Shown here: positions 9,069 through 16,991 of the stretch, one piece after another
How the letters are laid out: the number at the start of each line of letters is the position of its first letter
Numbering within the stretch: position 1 is the stretch's first letter
Assembly: GCF_900105725.1 (NCBI RefSeq)
Contig: NZ_FNLM01000036.1
Location: forward strand, 310,001-374,000
From: Gordonia westfalica
Lineage (GTDB): Bacteria > Actinomycetota > Actinomycetes > Mycobacteriales > Mycobacteriaceae
DNA length: 64,000 nt
Reading direction: 5' to 3'
Notes under the pieces: generated by a model
Told to the model about the DNA's origin: nothing
What the model saw: only the letters and a program-made list of their open reading frames with translations
The model's database searches: none
Program-made: the position numbers and the translations under genes

Positions 9069-9092
9069 GTTTGCAGGCGCTACGTTGGGTAC
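9069..9092 (+). promoter_or_regulatory. SigF-type promoter (GTTT-N14-GGGTAC) upstream of GAF-ANTAR gene
   Basis: GTTT at 9069-9072 and GGGTAC at 9087-9092 are 14 bases apart, a near match to the mycobacterial SigF pattern GTTT-N(15-17)-GGGTA. It lies 73 bp before the GTG start at 9165. A SigF-type sigma gene is 1.6 kb away. Confidence 0.5.
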
Positions 9093-9164
9093 TCGGGTTC
9101 GTATCAGAAACGGCGGCCCGAACCGACACCGCGACGCGGTCGGCCGCCGGAGAGGAGTTCGATC

Positions 9165-9848
9165 GTGACCGAAGCGACCGACGACGTGCATCTCCGCATC
9201 GCTGAACTGGCACGCGAGTTGCACGGGGACGACGCAGACGACGAACAGGTGGCGAAGACGATCGTCGCGGGCGCGGTGACGGAGATCCCCGGGACCCAGT
9301 ACGCCGGGCTGACCGTAGCGACCGACCGGAAATCCATCGAATCGTTCGGGGCGTCGCATGAGGTCGCCGAGATCCACGATCGAATCCAGGCCCGGGTCGG
9401 CGAGGGACCGTGCCTCTCTGCCGCGCTCCACGATCGTGTCGTGCGGGTCGACGACCTGGAGAACGACGAGCGGTGGCCGAAGTACCGGAGTCTGGCACTG
9501 GACGAGGTGCCGATCCGCTCGGTGCTGTCCTTCCAACTCTTCGCCAACCGCAACAAGATCGGTGCGCTCAATCTGTTCGCCGACGAGCCGAACGTCTTCG
9601 ACATGCACGCCGAGGACGTCGGCGTCGTCTACGCCACCCACGCGGCTCTGGCATGGAACACCATCAAGAAGGATCAGCAGTTCCACAGCGCCCTGGCCAA
9701 TCGCGACGTGATCGGACAGGCGAAGGGCATCCTGATGGAACGGTTCGACATCGACGCCCTCGCGGCGTTCGAACTCCTGAAGAAGCTGTCCCAGGAGTCG
9801 AACACCAAGCTGGCCGAGATCGCCCGACAGATCACCCTGAAGCGGTGA
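9165..9848 (+). CDS. GAF-ANTAR signalling protein (putative RNA-binding antiterminator)
   Basis: This 227-residue cytosolic protein has a GAF sensor domain (about residues 25-165) and a C-terminal ANTAR domain (about 170-222: ANRDVIGQAKGILMERFDIDALAAFELLKKLSQESNTKLAEIARQI). ANTAR domains bind two-hexaloop RNA and prevent termination. The AKGILMER helix and the conserved Ala and aromatic positions are intact. GTG 9165 has AGAGGAG eight bases upstream. The SigF-type promoter upstream suggests stress induction. Its target transcripts are not identifiable here. Confidence 0.88.
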   Translation: MTEATDDVHLRIAELARELHGDDADDEQVAKTIVAGAVTEIPGTQYAGLTVATDRKSIESFGASHEVAEIHDRIQARVGEGPCLSAALHDRVVRVDDLENDERWPKYRSLALDEVPIRSVLSFQLFANRNKIGALNLFADEPNVFDMHAEDVGVVYATHAALAWNTIKKDQQFHSALANRDVIGQAKGILMERFDIDALAAFELLKKLSQESNTKLAEIARQITLKR

Positions 9849-9912
9849 CCTTGCCGGGGCGAGGTGTCGAGACCTACTCGGAGATCGCGAACTCTGTTGT
9901 GCTGGAACCGCT

Positions 9913-10317
9913 TTAGCCGTCGGTGAGGGCGCGGCCCGCCTCGTCGGTGGTTTCGAAGACGTGCAGGTTGTCGGACAGCCCGCCTGCCTCGAGTGGGCGA
10001 CTGACAATGCGCCCGCCCACGAGGGCAACGGGTATCGAGCGCTTCCCGGTGTCCTCGACGAACGACCGGAGCAGCACGAGCCCGACGGTGCCGAAGAAGT
10101 TCACCGCCCGGAAGTCCAGGACCACGCCGTTGACGCGATCGAGGACGATGCGGTCGAGAGCGGCGGCGAAGTCGGCAGCCGTCTCGAGGTCGACGCTCCC
10201 GGAAAAGCCCTGAACGCAATACGATTTGGCAGAATCGAAGCGTCGGGTGGATGTTCTGGCCGTCGAGCCATCGGCGTCGAACGCCGAGCGGAAGACGATG
10301 GAAGTGGTGAGTGGCAT
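9913..10317 (-). CDS. STAS-domain protein, anti-anti-sigma factor-like
   Basis: This 134-residue protein is a single STAS domain: a strand-rich start, then VVLDFRAVNFFGTVGLVLLRSFVED, where RsbV/SpoIIAA proteins have the phosphorylated DSSGL-type loop. Here the loop reads FFGTVGL, so a Thr may take the role of the usual Ser. By family it would bind an RsbW-type kinase and free the sigma factor; candidates for both (13563 and 10728) lie within 3.5 kb. It is convergent with the GAF-ANTAR gene and divergent from the sigma gene. Confidence 0.8.
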   Translation of the reverse strand: MPLTTSIVFRSAFDADGSTARTSTRRFDSAKSYCVQGFSGSVDLETAADFAAALDRIVLDRVNGVVLDFRAVNFFGTVGLVLLRSFVEDTGKRSIPVALVGGRIVSRPLEAGGLSDNLHVFETTDEAGRALTDG

Positions 10318-10727
10318 GAGGTGCTCATCTCAGTTGCAGGTAGCGCAGGCGATCAGCCGATGATCGAACCCGGTTCGTGTCCGGCCGCTGCCGGCCGGAC
10401 CCCAAGTTCACGATCGTCCGAAACGGAGATAAGCCGTGATATCTGCGAGCCGACGAGCCTTGGGTGCCCGTCGCTCAGAGTGGCGGCTCCAACCTGAACC
10501 GCTTTCCCTCACCCTACGGGTCCTTCGAGCGACGAACAAGGTGGCGCGGGGAATGTTCGCACGTCAAAAATCCCGCATCGTGAGACGCCGGAGGTGGACG
10601 TGCGACGAAGAACATGATTGTCTAGTACCGATGCGCGTCGAGTCGCGTGCGCACATCGCAATCCATGCTAGATAGGGCAGCTCTTCAGCCCATCGGTCGT
10701 CAAGATTGAACGTCTGGGTGGTGACTA
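10318..10727. other. Intergenic region between STAS and sigma genes
   Basis: These 410 bases hold no convincing gene. On the minus strand GTTT (10424-10421) and GGGGTC (10404-10399) are 17 bases apart, a weaker SigF-like promoter for the STAS gene; its -10 overlaps a hairpin (GTCCGGCCG at 10379-10387 and its complement at 10392-10400). I found no GTTT/GGGTA pair before the sigma gene and no clear sigma-70 promoter. Confidence 0.4.
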
Positions 10728-11534
10728 ATGGCGGCACAAGAACGCGCCGAGCACGATGATTACAGCGACGTCCTCCCTCTGCTGCGCGAGATTCGCGGTG
10801 AGCGCGACGAGGACTTACGTGCGAAAAGACGCGACAAGGTGATCGAGCGGTGTCTACCGCTTGCCGATCACGTCGCACGAAGGTTCTCCGACCGTGGAGA
10901 ACCGGTTGATGATCTGCGCCAAGTCGCGCGGATCGGTCTCATGCATGCGGTCGACAGGTTCGACGTCGAGCGCGGCAACAATTTCCTCGCTTTCGCGGTT
11001 CCGACCGTGATGGGCGAGGTCAAGAGGTATTTCCGGGACAGCACGTGGTCGATCAGGGTGCCACGGCGTGCGCAGGAGGCCTCACTCAACATCGCGAAGG
11101 CCAGTGAGGAGCTGCTGCAGTCTCTCGGCAGGTCGCCGCGCCCGAGTGAGATCGCCGAACACCTCGGATTGCCTGTCGACGAGGTCATCGAAGGGATGGT
11201 CGCGCGCTCGGCGTACACCGCGAGTTCCATTGACGCCGAGGCGGGTTCGTCCACCGACGGCTGGACGCTGGCCGACACCCTGGGTGACGAGGACGAGCGA
11301 CTCGACATGATCGAGGAGTTCGTGACCCTCCAGCCGGCGCTCGCGCGGCTCACCGAGCGGGAACGGACGATCCTCACTCTGAGGTTCTTCCGTTCGATGT
11401 CCCAGAGTGAGATCGCGCGGCAGGTCGGCATCTCCCAGATGCACGTGTCGAGGCTTCTCACCCGGATCCTCGAGACACTGCGCGAAGAGGTCGCCGACGA
11501 CGAGTACGAGGAACCCCTGCTCAAGCACGCATGA
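10728..11534 (+). CDS. sigF: Alternative RNA polymerase sigma factor of the SigB/SigF family
   Basis: This 268-residue group 3 sigma factor has region 2 (DDLRQVARIGLMHAVDRFDVERGNNFLAFAVPTVMGEVKRYFRD, about residues 61-104), region 3 (about 115-165) and region 4 with its HTH (LTERERTILTLRFFRSMSQSEIARQVGISQMHVSRLL, about 208-244). PTVMGEVKRYFRD is the SigB/SigF signature. In mycobacteria such factors drive stress genes and are held by an anti-sigma kinase, often encoded just upstream; here the RsbW-like gene lies 2 kb away instead. The start ATG 10728 has only a weak GGTGG upstream. A strong hairpin follows at 11562. Confidence 0.9.
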   Translation: MAAQERAEHDDYSDVLPLLREIRGERDEDLRAKRRDKVIERCLPLADHVARRFSDRGEPVDDLRQVARIGLMHAVDRFDVERGNNFLAFAVPTVMGEVKRYFRDSTWSIRVPRRAQEASLNIAKASEELLQSLGRSPRPSEIAEHLGLPVDEVIEGMVARSAYTASSIDAEAGSSTDGWTLADTLGDEDERLDMIEEFVTLQPALARLTERERTILTLRFFRSMSQSEIARQVGISQMHVSRLLTRILETLREEVADDEYEEPLLKHA

Positions 11535-11561
11535 ACACCTCGGGCGCACGTCCGACCGGAT

Positions 11562-11600
11562 CCTGAGGACCCATGCCGATCGCCGGCGTGGGTCCTCAGG
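11562..11600. terminator. Terminator-like hairpin after the sigma gene
   Basis: CCTGAGGACCCA (11562-11573) and its reverse complement (11589-11600) form a 12-bp perfect stem that continues, after one T-G wobble, through GCCG/CGGC around a five-base loop. It separates convergent genes and may serve both. Confidence 0.75.
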
Positions 11601-11632
11601 TCCGTTCGGGGTCGCCCGACGGTGTGTCCCGG

Positions 11633-12811
11633 TCAGGGCTTGAGAATGACCTTGACCATGCCGTCGGCCTTGCGCTGGAACTTGTCGTAGGCGTCCGGCG
11701 CCTGATCGAGGGGCAGTTCGTGGGTGGCGAACGTGTCGACCCCGAGCGGGTCCTCGTCGGTCAGCAGCGGCAGGATGTCGTCGGCCCAGCGCTTCACATT
11801 GGCCTGCCCCATGTGCAGCCGGATCTGCTTGTCGAACATGGTCAGCATCGGCAGCGGGTCCGCCGCCCCGCCGTACACACCGGACAGCGAGATCGTCCCG
11901 CCGCGCTTGACGATGTCGATGGCCGAGTAGAGCGCGCCGAGTCGGTCGAGACCCGCCTCCGACATCGCCTTGCGCGCGATCGCGTCGGGTAGCAATCCGA
12001 CGACGGTCTGCATCGCCTTGCTCAGCGGTGAACCATGCGCTTCCATGCCCACCGCGTCGATGACCGAGTCGGTACCGAGTCCGCCGGTGAGGTCGCGGAT
12101 GGCATCACCCACATCATCGACCTCGTCCATGTTCACCGTCTCGATGCCGCGTGCCTTCGCGCGTGCGAGTCGTTCCGGGACTCGGTCGACGCCGATGACC
12201 CGTGCGCCCTGATGGGCGGCGATGCGAGCGGACATGTCGCCGATCGGGCCGAGTCCGAGCACGGTAACCGTTCCCCCGCTGGGTATCTCGGCGTACTCGA
12301 CGGCCTGCCATGCGGTCGGGAGAACGTCCGACAGGTACACGTAGCGAGAATCCGGGTTCTCCAGCGGCACCTTGATGTGGGTGAATTGCGCCTGCGGCAC
12401 ACGGAGATACTCTGCCTGGCCACCGGGCACCGATCCGTACAGCTGCGAATAGCCGAACAATGCGGCACCCGTTCCCTGTTCGGTGACACGGGTCGTCTCA
12501 CATTGCGTCATGAGGCCATCGTTGCAGAAAAGGCATGAGCCGCAGGAGATCTGGAAGGGGATGACGACACGGTCCCCCACCCTCAGGTCGCCGGTGTCGG
12601 AGCCGACCTCCTCGACGATGCCCATCGGCTCGTGGCCCAGGATGTCGCCGGCGTTCATGAACGGCCCGAGGACTTCGTAGAGATGGAGGTCGGAGCCGCA
12701 GATGTTGGTCGACGTGACCTTGATGATGGCGTCGGTGGGTTCGATGATCTCGGGGTCGGGGACCGTCTCCACCGACACGTGTCGTTTGCCCTGCCAGGTC
12801 ACTGCGCGCAT
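11633..12811 (-). CDS. Zinc-dependent alcohol dehydrogenase, formaldehyde-dehydrogenase-like
   Basis: This 392-residue MDR-superfamily enzyme carries the catalytic zinc motif (ICGSDLHLYE and GHEPMGIVEEVG), the four-Cys structural zinc lobe (CGSCLFCNDGLMTQC, with the fourth Cys at its end) and the NAD-binding VLGLGPIGDMSARIA. The insert SVPGGQAEYLRVPQAQF and the total length match the glutathione-independent formaldehyde dehydrogenase-like branch. It starts three bases after the stop of the small membrane-protein gene, so they form an operon, which has a SigF-like promoter upstream. The likely role is aldehyde or alcohol oxidation during stress; substrate unproven. Confidence 0.85.
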   Translation of the reverse strand: MRAVTWQGKRHVSVETVPDPEIIEPTDAIIKVTSTNICGSDLHLYEVLGPFMNAGDILGHEPMGIVEEVGSDTGDLRVGDRVVIPFQISCGSCLFCNDGLMTQCETTRVTEQGTGAALFGYSQLYGSVPGGQAEYLRVPQAQFTHIKVPLENPDSRYVYLSDVLPTAWQAVEYAEIPSGGTVTVLGLGPIGDMSARIAAHQGARVIGVDRVPERLARAKARGIETVNMDEVDDVGDAIRDLTGGLGTDSVIDAVGMEAHGSPLSKAMQTVVGLLPDAIARKAMSEAGLDRLGALYSAIDIVKRGGTISLSGVYGGAADPLPMLTMFDKQIRLHMGQANVKRWADDILPLLTDEDPLGVDTFATHELPLDQAPDAYDKFQRKADGMVKVILKP

Positions 12812-12814
12812 GTT

Positions 12815-13249
12815 TCAGGCCTTTCCCTGTTGTTGTTGGTCTTCCGAACGTTCGACACGGGCGCGCTCGTGCTTGCCGGCGTGATCGACGGGGAAGTCGT
12901 GATACCGCTCCTCGTAACGCTCGGCCTCTTCGGCCGTGGTCTCCGGCTGGATCGGGTCCTGAAAGGCGCGCTCGCCGTCGCGACCGGCGCGCCGCCGCAG
13001 GAGAACTCGGCTGCCGATGAGGAGCCCGACCGCCAGGATGCCGGCGATGACCGCGCCGATGGCCAGCCACACGGTCGCGTCCCGATCGCCGGCGCCGGCC
13101 GCGATGGCAGTTCCGCCGAGCACCAACATCAGCCCGAGACAAGAGAATCCGAGGAGACCGAGAGCCTTCAGCCCGCGGGACTTGCGCGCCGGCCGTCGGG
13201 CGATCGCCTCCCGCGAGGCGACCTCGCGTTCAGGTGTGAGATCTGGCAT
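12815..13249 (-). CDS. Small membrane protein with two transmembrane segments, unknown function
   Basis: This 144-residue protein has a charged N-terminus (MPDLTPEREVASREAIARRPARK), two hydrophobic segments (about residues 38-62 and 70-95) and a charged, Gln-rich tail ending EDQQQQGKA. I start at ATG 13249, preceded by AAGGGG, because sequence further upstream is Arg/Pro-rich and looks non-coding. It is the first gene of an operon with the Zn-dehydrogenase (3-bp gap). I do not recognise a family. Confidence 0.65.
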   Translation of the reverse strand: MPDLTPEREVASREAIARRPARKSRGLKALGLLGFSCLGLMLVLGGTAIAAGAGDRDATVWLAIGAVIAGILAVGLLIGSRVLLRRRAGRDGERAFQDPIQPETTAEEAERYEERYHDFPVDHAGKHERARVERSEDQQQQGKA

Positions 13250-13300
13250 ATCCGCCCCTTCGCCACTAGTGGGTGAACTCCGATTGGCTGTGCCCGTCGG

Positions 13301-13326
13301 GTACCGCAGTGGCGGCGCGCTGAAAC
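13301..13326 (-). promoter_or_regulatory. SigF-like promoter (GTTT-N16-CGGTAC) for the membrane protein/dehydrogenase operon
   Basis: On the minus strand GTTT (13326-13323) and CGGTAC (13306-13301) are 16 bases apart, one mismatch from the SigF -10 GGGTAC. It is about 50 bp before ATG 13249. The 313-bp divergent region 13250-13562 otherwise holds only the opposing candidate promoter at 13481. Confidence 0.4.
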
Positions 13327-13480
13327 GTCGACGGGTGTGGGACGGCGGTTGCCGCAGCTGAGCGCCGTGAAGGCTGCGGTGAGGGCATCGCCCGACGCGG
13401 CCGGGAGACCTACCGCTGGTGTTAATCTTGCGAAACGAGCTGCGGGGGGCACGGCGGGCGAGGCGTATCACTCGGACTCG

Positions 13481-13505
13481 GTTTGGACGACACCACAGCG
13501 GGGCA
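13481..13505 (+). promoter_or_regulatory. Weak SigF-like promoter (GTTT-N15-GGGGCA) for the rsbW-like gene
   Basis: GTTT at 13481-13484 and GGGGCA at 13500-13505 are 15 bases apart; the -35 and spacing fit SigF, the -10 only partly. Autoregulation of the anti-sigma gene by its own sigma factor is known in mycobacteria, which makes the site plausible. Confidence 0.3.
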
Positions 13506-13562
13506 CTCATGCAAAGACCGATGCAGATTCACCCAACTCGACGTGTGAAGAAGACTCAATTG

Positions 13563-13988
13563 ATGACCGATTCAGACGCCACTTCCCAGCTGTCGATCAA
13601 TGGCGGCATGCCTACGGTCCTGCGGATTCCGGCCGCGACCGATCGTCTGGCGGTGGTGCGTGCCCTGGTCGAAACCGCGTTGTACATCGACGACTGGTCG
13701 CTCGACGACGTGATCGACGCCAAGGTCGCCGTCGACGAGATCTGCTCTCAGATCATCGCCGCGGCCGCGGAGGGTTCGTCGTTGGAGATCACGCTGCACC
13801 TCTCGTCGAACGGGGTGGTCGGGGAGATCCGCGGTGAACTCGTGCAGGGGGTTGCTCTGAACGAGTCCACCTTCGGCTGGCGAATCGTCCGGACCGTCAC
13901 CGACTCCCACACGGTCGAATACGCGGAGCCTGCGCTCGGTGAGGCCACGCGCGGAGTGTCCATCTGCTTTTCCAAGTTCCGTAGGTGA
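13563..13988 (+). CDS. rsbW: RsbW-like anti-sigma factor (GHKL kinase fold)
   Basis: This 141-residue protein has the HATPase_c_2 layout of anti-sigma kinases: RIPAATDRLAVVRALVETAL (helix 1), then WSLDDVIDAKVAVDEICSQIIAAA with the N-box, and a C-terminal GWRIVRTVTDS segment. The glycine-rich ATP-lid boxes are weak, as in mycobacterial UsfX, so kinase activity is uncertain. ATG 13563 follows GAAGAAG; in-frame starts at 13509 and 13518 are possible. It probably holds the sigma factor at 10728 and is relieved by the STAS protein at 9913. The two are unlinked here, unlike the usual usfX-sigF pair. Confidence 0.78.
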   Translation: MTDSDATSQLSINGGMPTVLRIPAATDRLAVVRALVETALYIDDWSLDDVIDAKVAVDEICSQIIAAAAEGSSLEITLHLSSNGVVGEIRGELVQGVALNESTFGWRIVRTVTDSHTVEYAEPALGEATRGVSICFSKFRR

Positions 13989-13996
13989 CCCGGCGA

Positions 13997-14908
13997 TCAG
14001 CTGGGGAGCAGGTGTCCGGTCCTCGGGACCCAGTCGTCGGTGGCCACGTCATAGCGGATGAGTCCTTGCTTCGCGAAGGCGTTGAGCCACCCCTCCATCG
14101 GCCACGAGTCCCATCGCCGGTGAAAGACACGTGCGTTGCGGAGAATGTCCTCGAGGTGTTCGACGGGCGGGTCCGACACCGGGTGATGCTGGTGATACGC
14201 ATCGGCGCCACCGACCCATGCGATGCGAAAGCCGCTGTCAGCAGCGCACATCGCGAAATCGGTGTCCTCTCCGCCGTAGCCCCGGTACCCGGTGTGGAAC
14301 CCACCGAGGTCGAGCCAGTCGGCGGTGCGGACCGCGAAGGACAGCGACCAGAACAATGCCAGCTCCGACGAGAGCCGGGTCTGGCACGGCCCCGGCGCCG
14401 GACGCGCCGGATGGGGGTCGACGAAACGGTGCAGCTCGCGCGGATCGAAGGCTTTCTGATCATGCTTCAGGTAGGTCACCGGCCCGCAGTACAGCAGTCG
14501 CATATCGGCTGTCGCGGAGCACGATCGGAGGTAACGCTGCACCATGACCGGGCCGGGGATGCAGTCGACGTCCAGAAACACCAGGAACGTGGCCCCGTCG
14601 TCGACCGCGGCCCGCGCACCCGCGTTGCGCGCCTGGGCGAGCGGCAGTGCGCCGGGTTCTTCGCCGGTGACGTGGAGGACCCGGATCGGGTGTCCGGGCG
14701 GAATCGAGTCGGCGACGACCGCGTCGATCCGCGGGTCGTCCATGGCGACGACGATGTGCACGTCGGGCCGCACGGTCGAGTGTGCGAACGCCTGCAACTG
14801 TCGGCGTAGGTGACGGTGGCGACCCGAGACGATGGTGATCACCGCGACCGTCTCGCTCGCGCCATCGTTCTCGTCTGGACGATCGGTGGGCGGTGGAAAC
14901 GGGGTCAT
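13997..14908 (-). CDS. Family 2 glycosyltransferase (GT-A fold, galactosyltransferase-like)
   Basis: This 303-residue GT2 enzyme starts VAVITIVSGRHRHLRRQLQAF and has the metal-binding DVD (LVFLDVDCIPGP) and the acceptor-side GYRGYGGEDTDFAMCA motif shared with the C-terminal domain of animal galactosyltransferases and chondroitin polymerases. It is the last gene of a four-gene glycosyltransferase operon; its ATG overlaps the preceding stop (ATGA, 14905-14908). It should add a sugar from a nucleotide donor to a glycan made by the three upstream enzymes. Donor and acceptor unknown. Confidence 0.85.
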   Translation of the reverse strand: MTPFPPPTDRPDENDGASETVAVITIVSGRHRHLRRQLQAFAHSTVRPDVHIVVAMDDPRIDAVVADSIPPGHPIRVLHVTGEEPGALPLAQARNAGARAAVDDGATFLVFLDVDCIPGPVMVQRYLRSCSATADMRLLYCGPVTYLKHDQKAFDPRELHRFVDPHPARPAPGPCQTRLSSELALFWSLSFAVRTADWLDLGGFHTGYRGYGGEDTDFAMCAADSGFRIAWVGGADAYHQHHPVSDPPVEHLEDILRNARVFHRRWDSWPMEGWLNAFAKQGLIRYDVATDDWVPRTGHLLPS

Positions 14909-15885
14909 TGCCGTGCCACCGCTTCGATCGCGCGGGCGGCGCGTCCGGCCGCTCCGGCGGTCTGCCATCGGTTCCACGCGGGCGTGGAATCGCCGAGCGA
15001 GTCCACGATGGACCGCCAGCGGTCGACATCGGGCCACCTCGAGGCGACGAGCGCGAGCTCGGAGCGCGCAAGCGTGGCCGCAGTTGCCCGCTGCTCGGCG
15101 AACGGACGGTCCTCCGGCATCACGACCGTGGGACGGCCGGCGGCGGCGGCGTCCGCGACACTTCCCTGACCTGCTCCGATCACGGTCAGCCGGGCGCTGC
15201 AGAGGAATGGCCACGGGTCGTCGACCCAGGTTCCGAACGACGGACCGAGGCCCACCACCTTCAGGTCGGGGAGCGCGTCGGCGAGCCCGGTCGCCGGGTG
15301 CGGTGCCCGCCGGTCGCCGCCGGCCCCGGTGAGCACGAGGACGTCGGCGGCAAACGTCGGGTGGGAGACCTGCGGCCGCCCGTCGAAGCGGGAGATTCCA
15401 CCGGTGAAGACCGTCTTGTGCAGATGCTCGACGAGCCAGTCGGGCCGGTACAGGTCGTCGGGCCAGGGAGCGATGACGGCGTCGGCGGCGCGGTAGGCGA
15501 GCTGATGTGGCAGATCGTCGCGCGTACCCGGCATCGCCATCACGACGACCGGCACACCGAGCAACCGGAGAAAGAGCGTGACCTCCACCGACACGTCGAC
15601 GACCATCGCGGCCGGACGCCTGGTCGCCACGAAGTCGGCCAGCTGGGCCATCCGGTTGCGGAGCCCCTCGTCGTGCCGGGGTGCCCAGTGCAGCAGACCT
15701 CCGGCGTCGACGTCGGAGGGGGCGGGATCGGCGTCGTCCCGGTCCAGGGTGACGACCTCGCTGAAGGCGGGGTCGGTCAGTTCCGCACTGGTGAGCGCGA
15801 CGACGTCGGTCCGCAGCTGTGCGCCGATGGCGGCGGCACGGGCACAGTGCCCGCGGCCCTGATGGTGGACGTAGTAACCGATCAT
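14905..15885 (-). CDS. GT-B fold glycosyltransferase, MurG/UGT-like
   Basis: This 326-residue protein begins MIGYYVHHQGRGHCARA, the N-terminal Rossmann start of MurG-like enzymes acting on nucleotide sugars. It carries a C-terminal donor-binding region (RLTVIGAGQGSVADAAAAGRPTVVMPEDRPFAEQ) matching the family's G-x-GS..EA..G.P motif. ATG 15885 overlaps the previous stop (ATGA), and its own stop overlaps the next ATG, so translation is coupled. An upstream in-frame start would lie wholly inside the previous gene. Confidence 0.82.
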   Translation of the reverse strand: MIGYYVHHQGRGHCARAAAIGAQLRTDVVALTSAELTDPAFSEVVTLDRDDADPAPSDVDAGGLLHWAPRHDEGLRNRMAQLADFVATRRPAAMVVDVSVEVTLFLRLLGVPVVVMAMPGTRDDLPHQLAYRAADAVIAPWPDDLYRPDWLVEHLHKTVFTGGISRFDGRPQVSHPTFAADVLVLTGAGGDRRAPHPATGLADALPDLKVVGLGPSFGTWVDDPWPFLCSARLTVIGAGQGSVADAAAAGRPTVVMPEDRPFAEQRATAATLARSELALVASRWPDVDRWRSIVDSLGDSTPAWNRWQTAGAAGRAARAIEAVARQ

Positions 15886-16991
15886 GCCGACAACGCCTGT
15901 GCAGACGAGCGAACACACCGGCGATTCCGATCGGCGACCAGCTCGGCGTAGATGTCGGTGTACCGATCGATCATCGCGATGTCCGAACAAGCGGTCTCGG
16001 CTCGGCGGCGTACCTCGCGCCGATCGAACGAGAATGCTCTCTCGGCGGCCTCCGCGAGCGCATCGACATCGCCGCCTGCGACGAGCACGCCCGCAGTGTC
16101 GCCGACGATCTCCGGGATGCCACCCCGCGCGAAGCCCGCCACCGGGGTCCCGCAGGCAAGGGATTCGGCGACCACGAGTCCGTACGGCTCATCCCACACC
16201 GGCGTCACGAGCGCCGCGCCGCACGATCCCAGCAGCCGGGCGAGTTGGTGCTGGTGGAGATGACCCTCGTAACGGACACGATCGCCGAGGAACGGCGCGA
16301 CGCGGTCCCGGAAGTAGGTCTCGTCGCTGACCGGTCCGGCGAGCCGTAGCCGGCGCCCGGCGATCCGGGCGGCTTCGATCGCGAGGTGGGCGCCCTTCTC
16401 CGGCACGAAGCGTCCGAACCAGACCAGGTCGTCGCCGCCGTCACCCAGCGGCCAGCGGTTCAGCTCGACGCCGTTGTGCACCACCGGTATCGGACCGAGG
16501 ACGTGAGACCATGCGCGTGCGGTGTGCCGGCTGACCGCGACACACCTGGTCTCGGGTGCCAGCGCCAGCGCGGATTCGAGCCACGGTGTGGGCGGAGTGT
16601 GCAGCGTGGTGACCATCGGGGTGTCGACGGCGGGTCCCATCGCGACCGGCAGGTGATGCAGGCTGTGGTTGTGGATCACGTCGAAGTCGTCCGGGTTCCG
16701 GCTGAACGAGAGCATCAACGACAGGTAGGCGTGATGGTCGCGCAGCACCTCGGGCGGTGGCATCGAGACATCGGAACGTGCTGCGTCCGACGGCTCGAAC
16801 AGCTCTCCGCGCAGACGATCAGACTCGACCGGTAGGTCGCTCCCGGCCCCGGCGAACAGCGTGACGTCGTGCCCCGCAAGGGTCAGCGACCGGGTCAGGT
16901 GCCAGACGTGGGCCTCGAGGCCGCCGGCGAACGGCTGCGCTATCGGGTGGCGGCTGGATGCGACGATCGCGATCCGTAGAGGCTCAAGCAT
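15882..16991 (-). CDS. Family 4 glycosyltransferase
   Basis: This 369-residue GT4 enzyme starts LRIAIVASSRHPIAQPFAGGLEAHVWHL (glycine-rich acceptor loop) and has FGRFVPEKGAHLAIEAARIAG and the donor motif EPYGLVVAESLACGTPVAGFARGGIPEIVG with the conserved E-x7-E pair. Start ATG 16991 overlaps the upstream gene by eight bases. It is a retaining cytosolic transferase expected to use a nucleotide sugar. Its operon order suggests sequential steps in one glycan or glycolipid. Confidence 0.88.
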   Translation of the reverse strand: MLEPLRIAIVASSRHPIAQPFAGGLEAHVWHLTRSLTLAGHDVTLFAGAGSDLPVESDRLRGELFEPSDAARSDVSMPPPEVLRDHHAYLSLMLSFSRNPDDFDVIHNHSLHHLPVAMGPAVDTPMVTTLHTPPTPWLESALALAPETRCVAVSRHTARAWSHVLGPIPVVHNGVELNRWPLGDGGDDLVWFGRFVPEKGAHLAIEAARIAGRRLRLAGPVSDETYFRDRVAPFLGDRVRYEGHLHQHQLARLLGSCGAALVTPVWDEPYGLVVAESLACGTPVAGFARGGIPEIVGDTAGVLVAGGDVDALAEAAERAFSFDRREVRRRAETACSDIAMIDRYTDIYAELVADRNRRCVRSSAQALSA

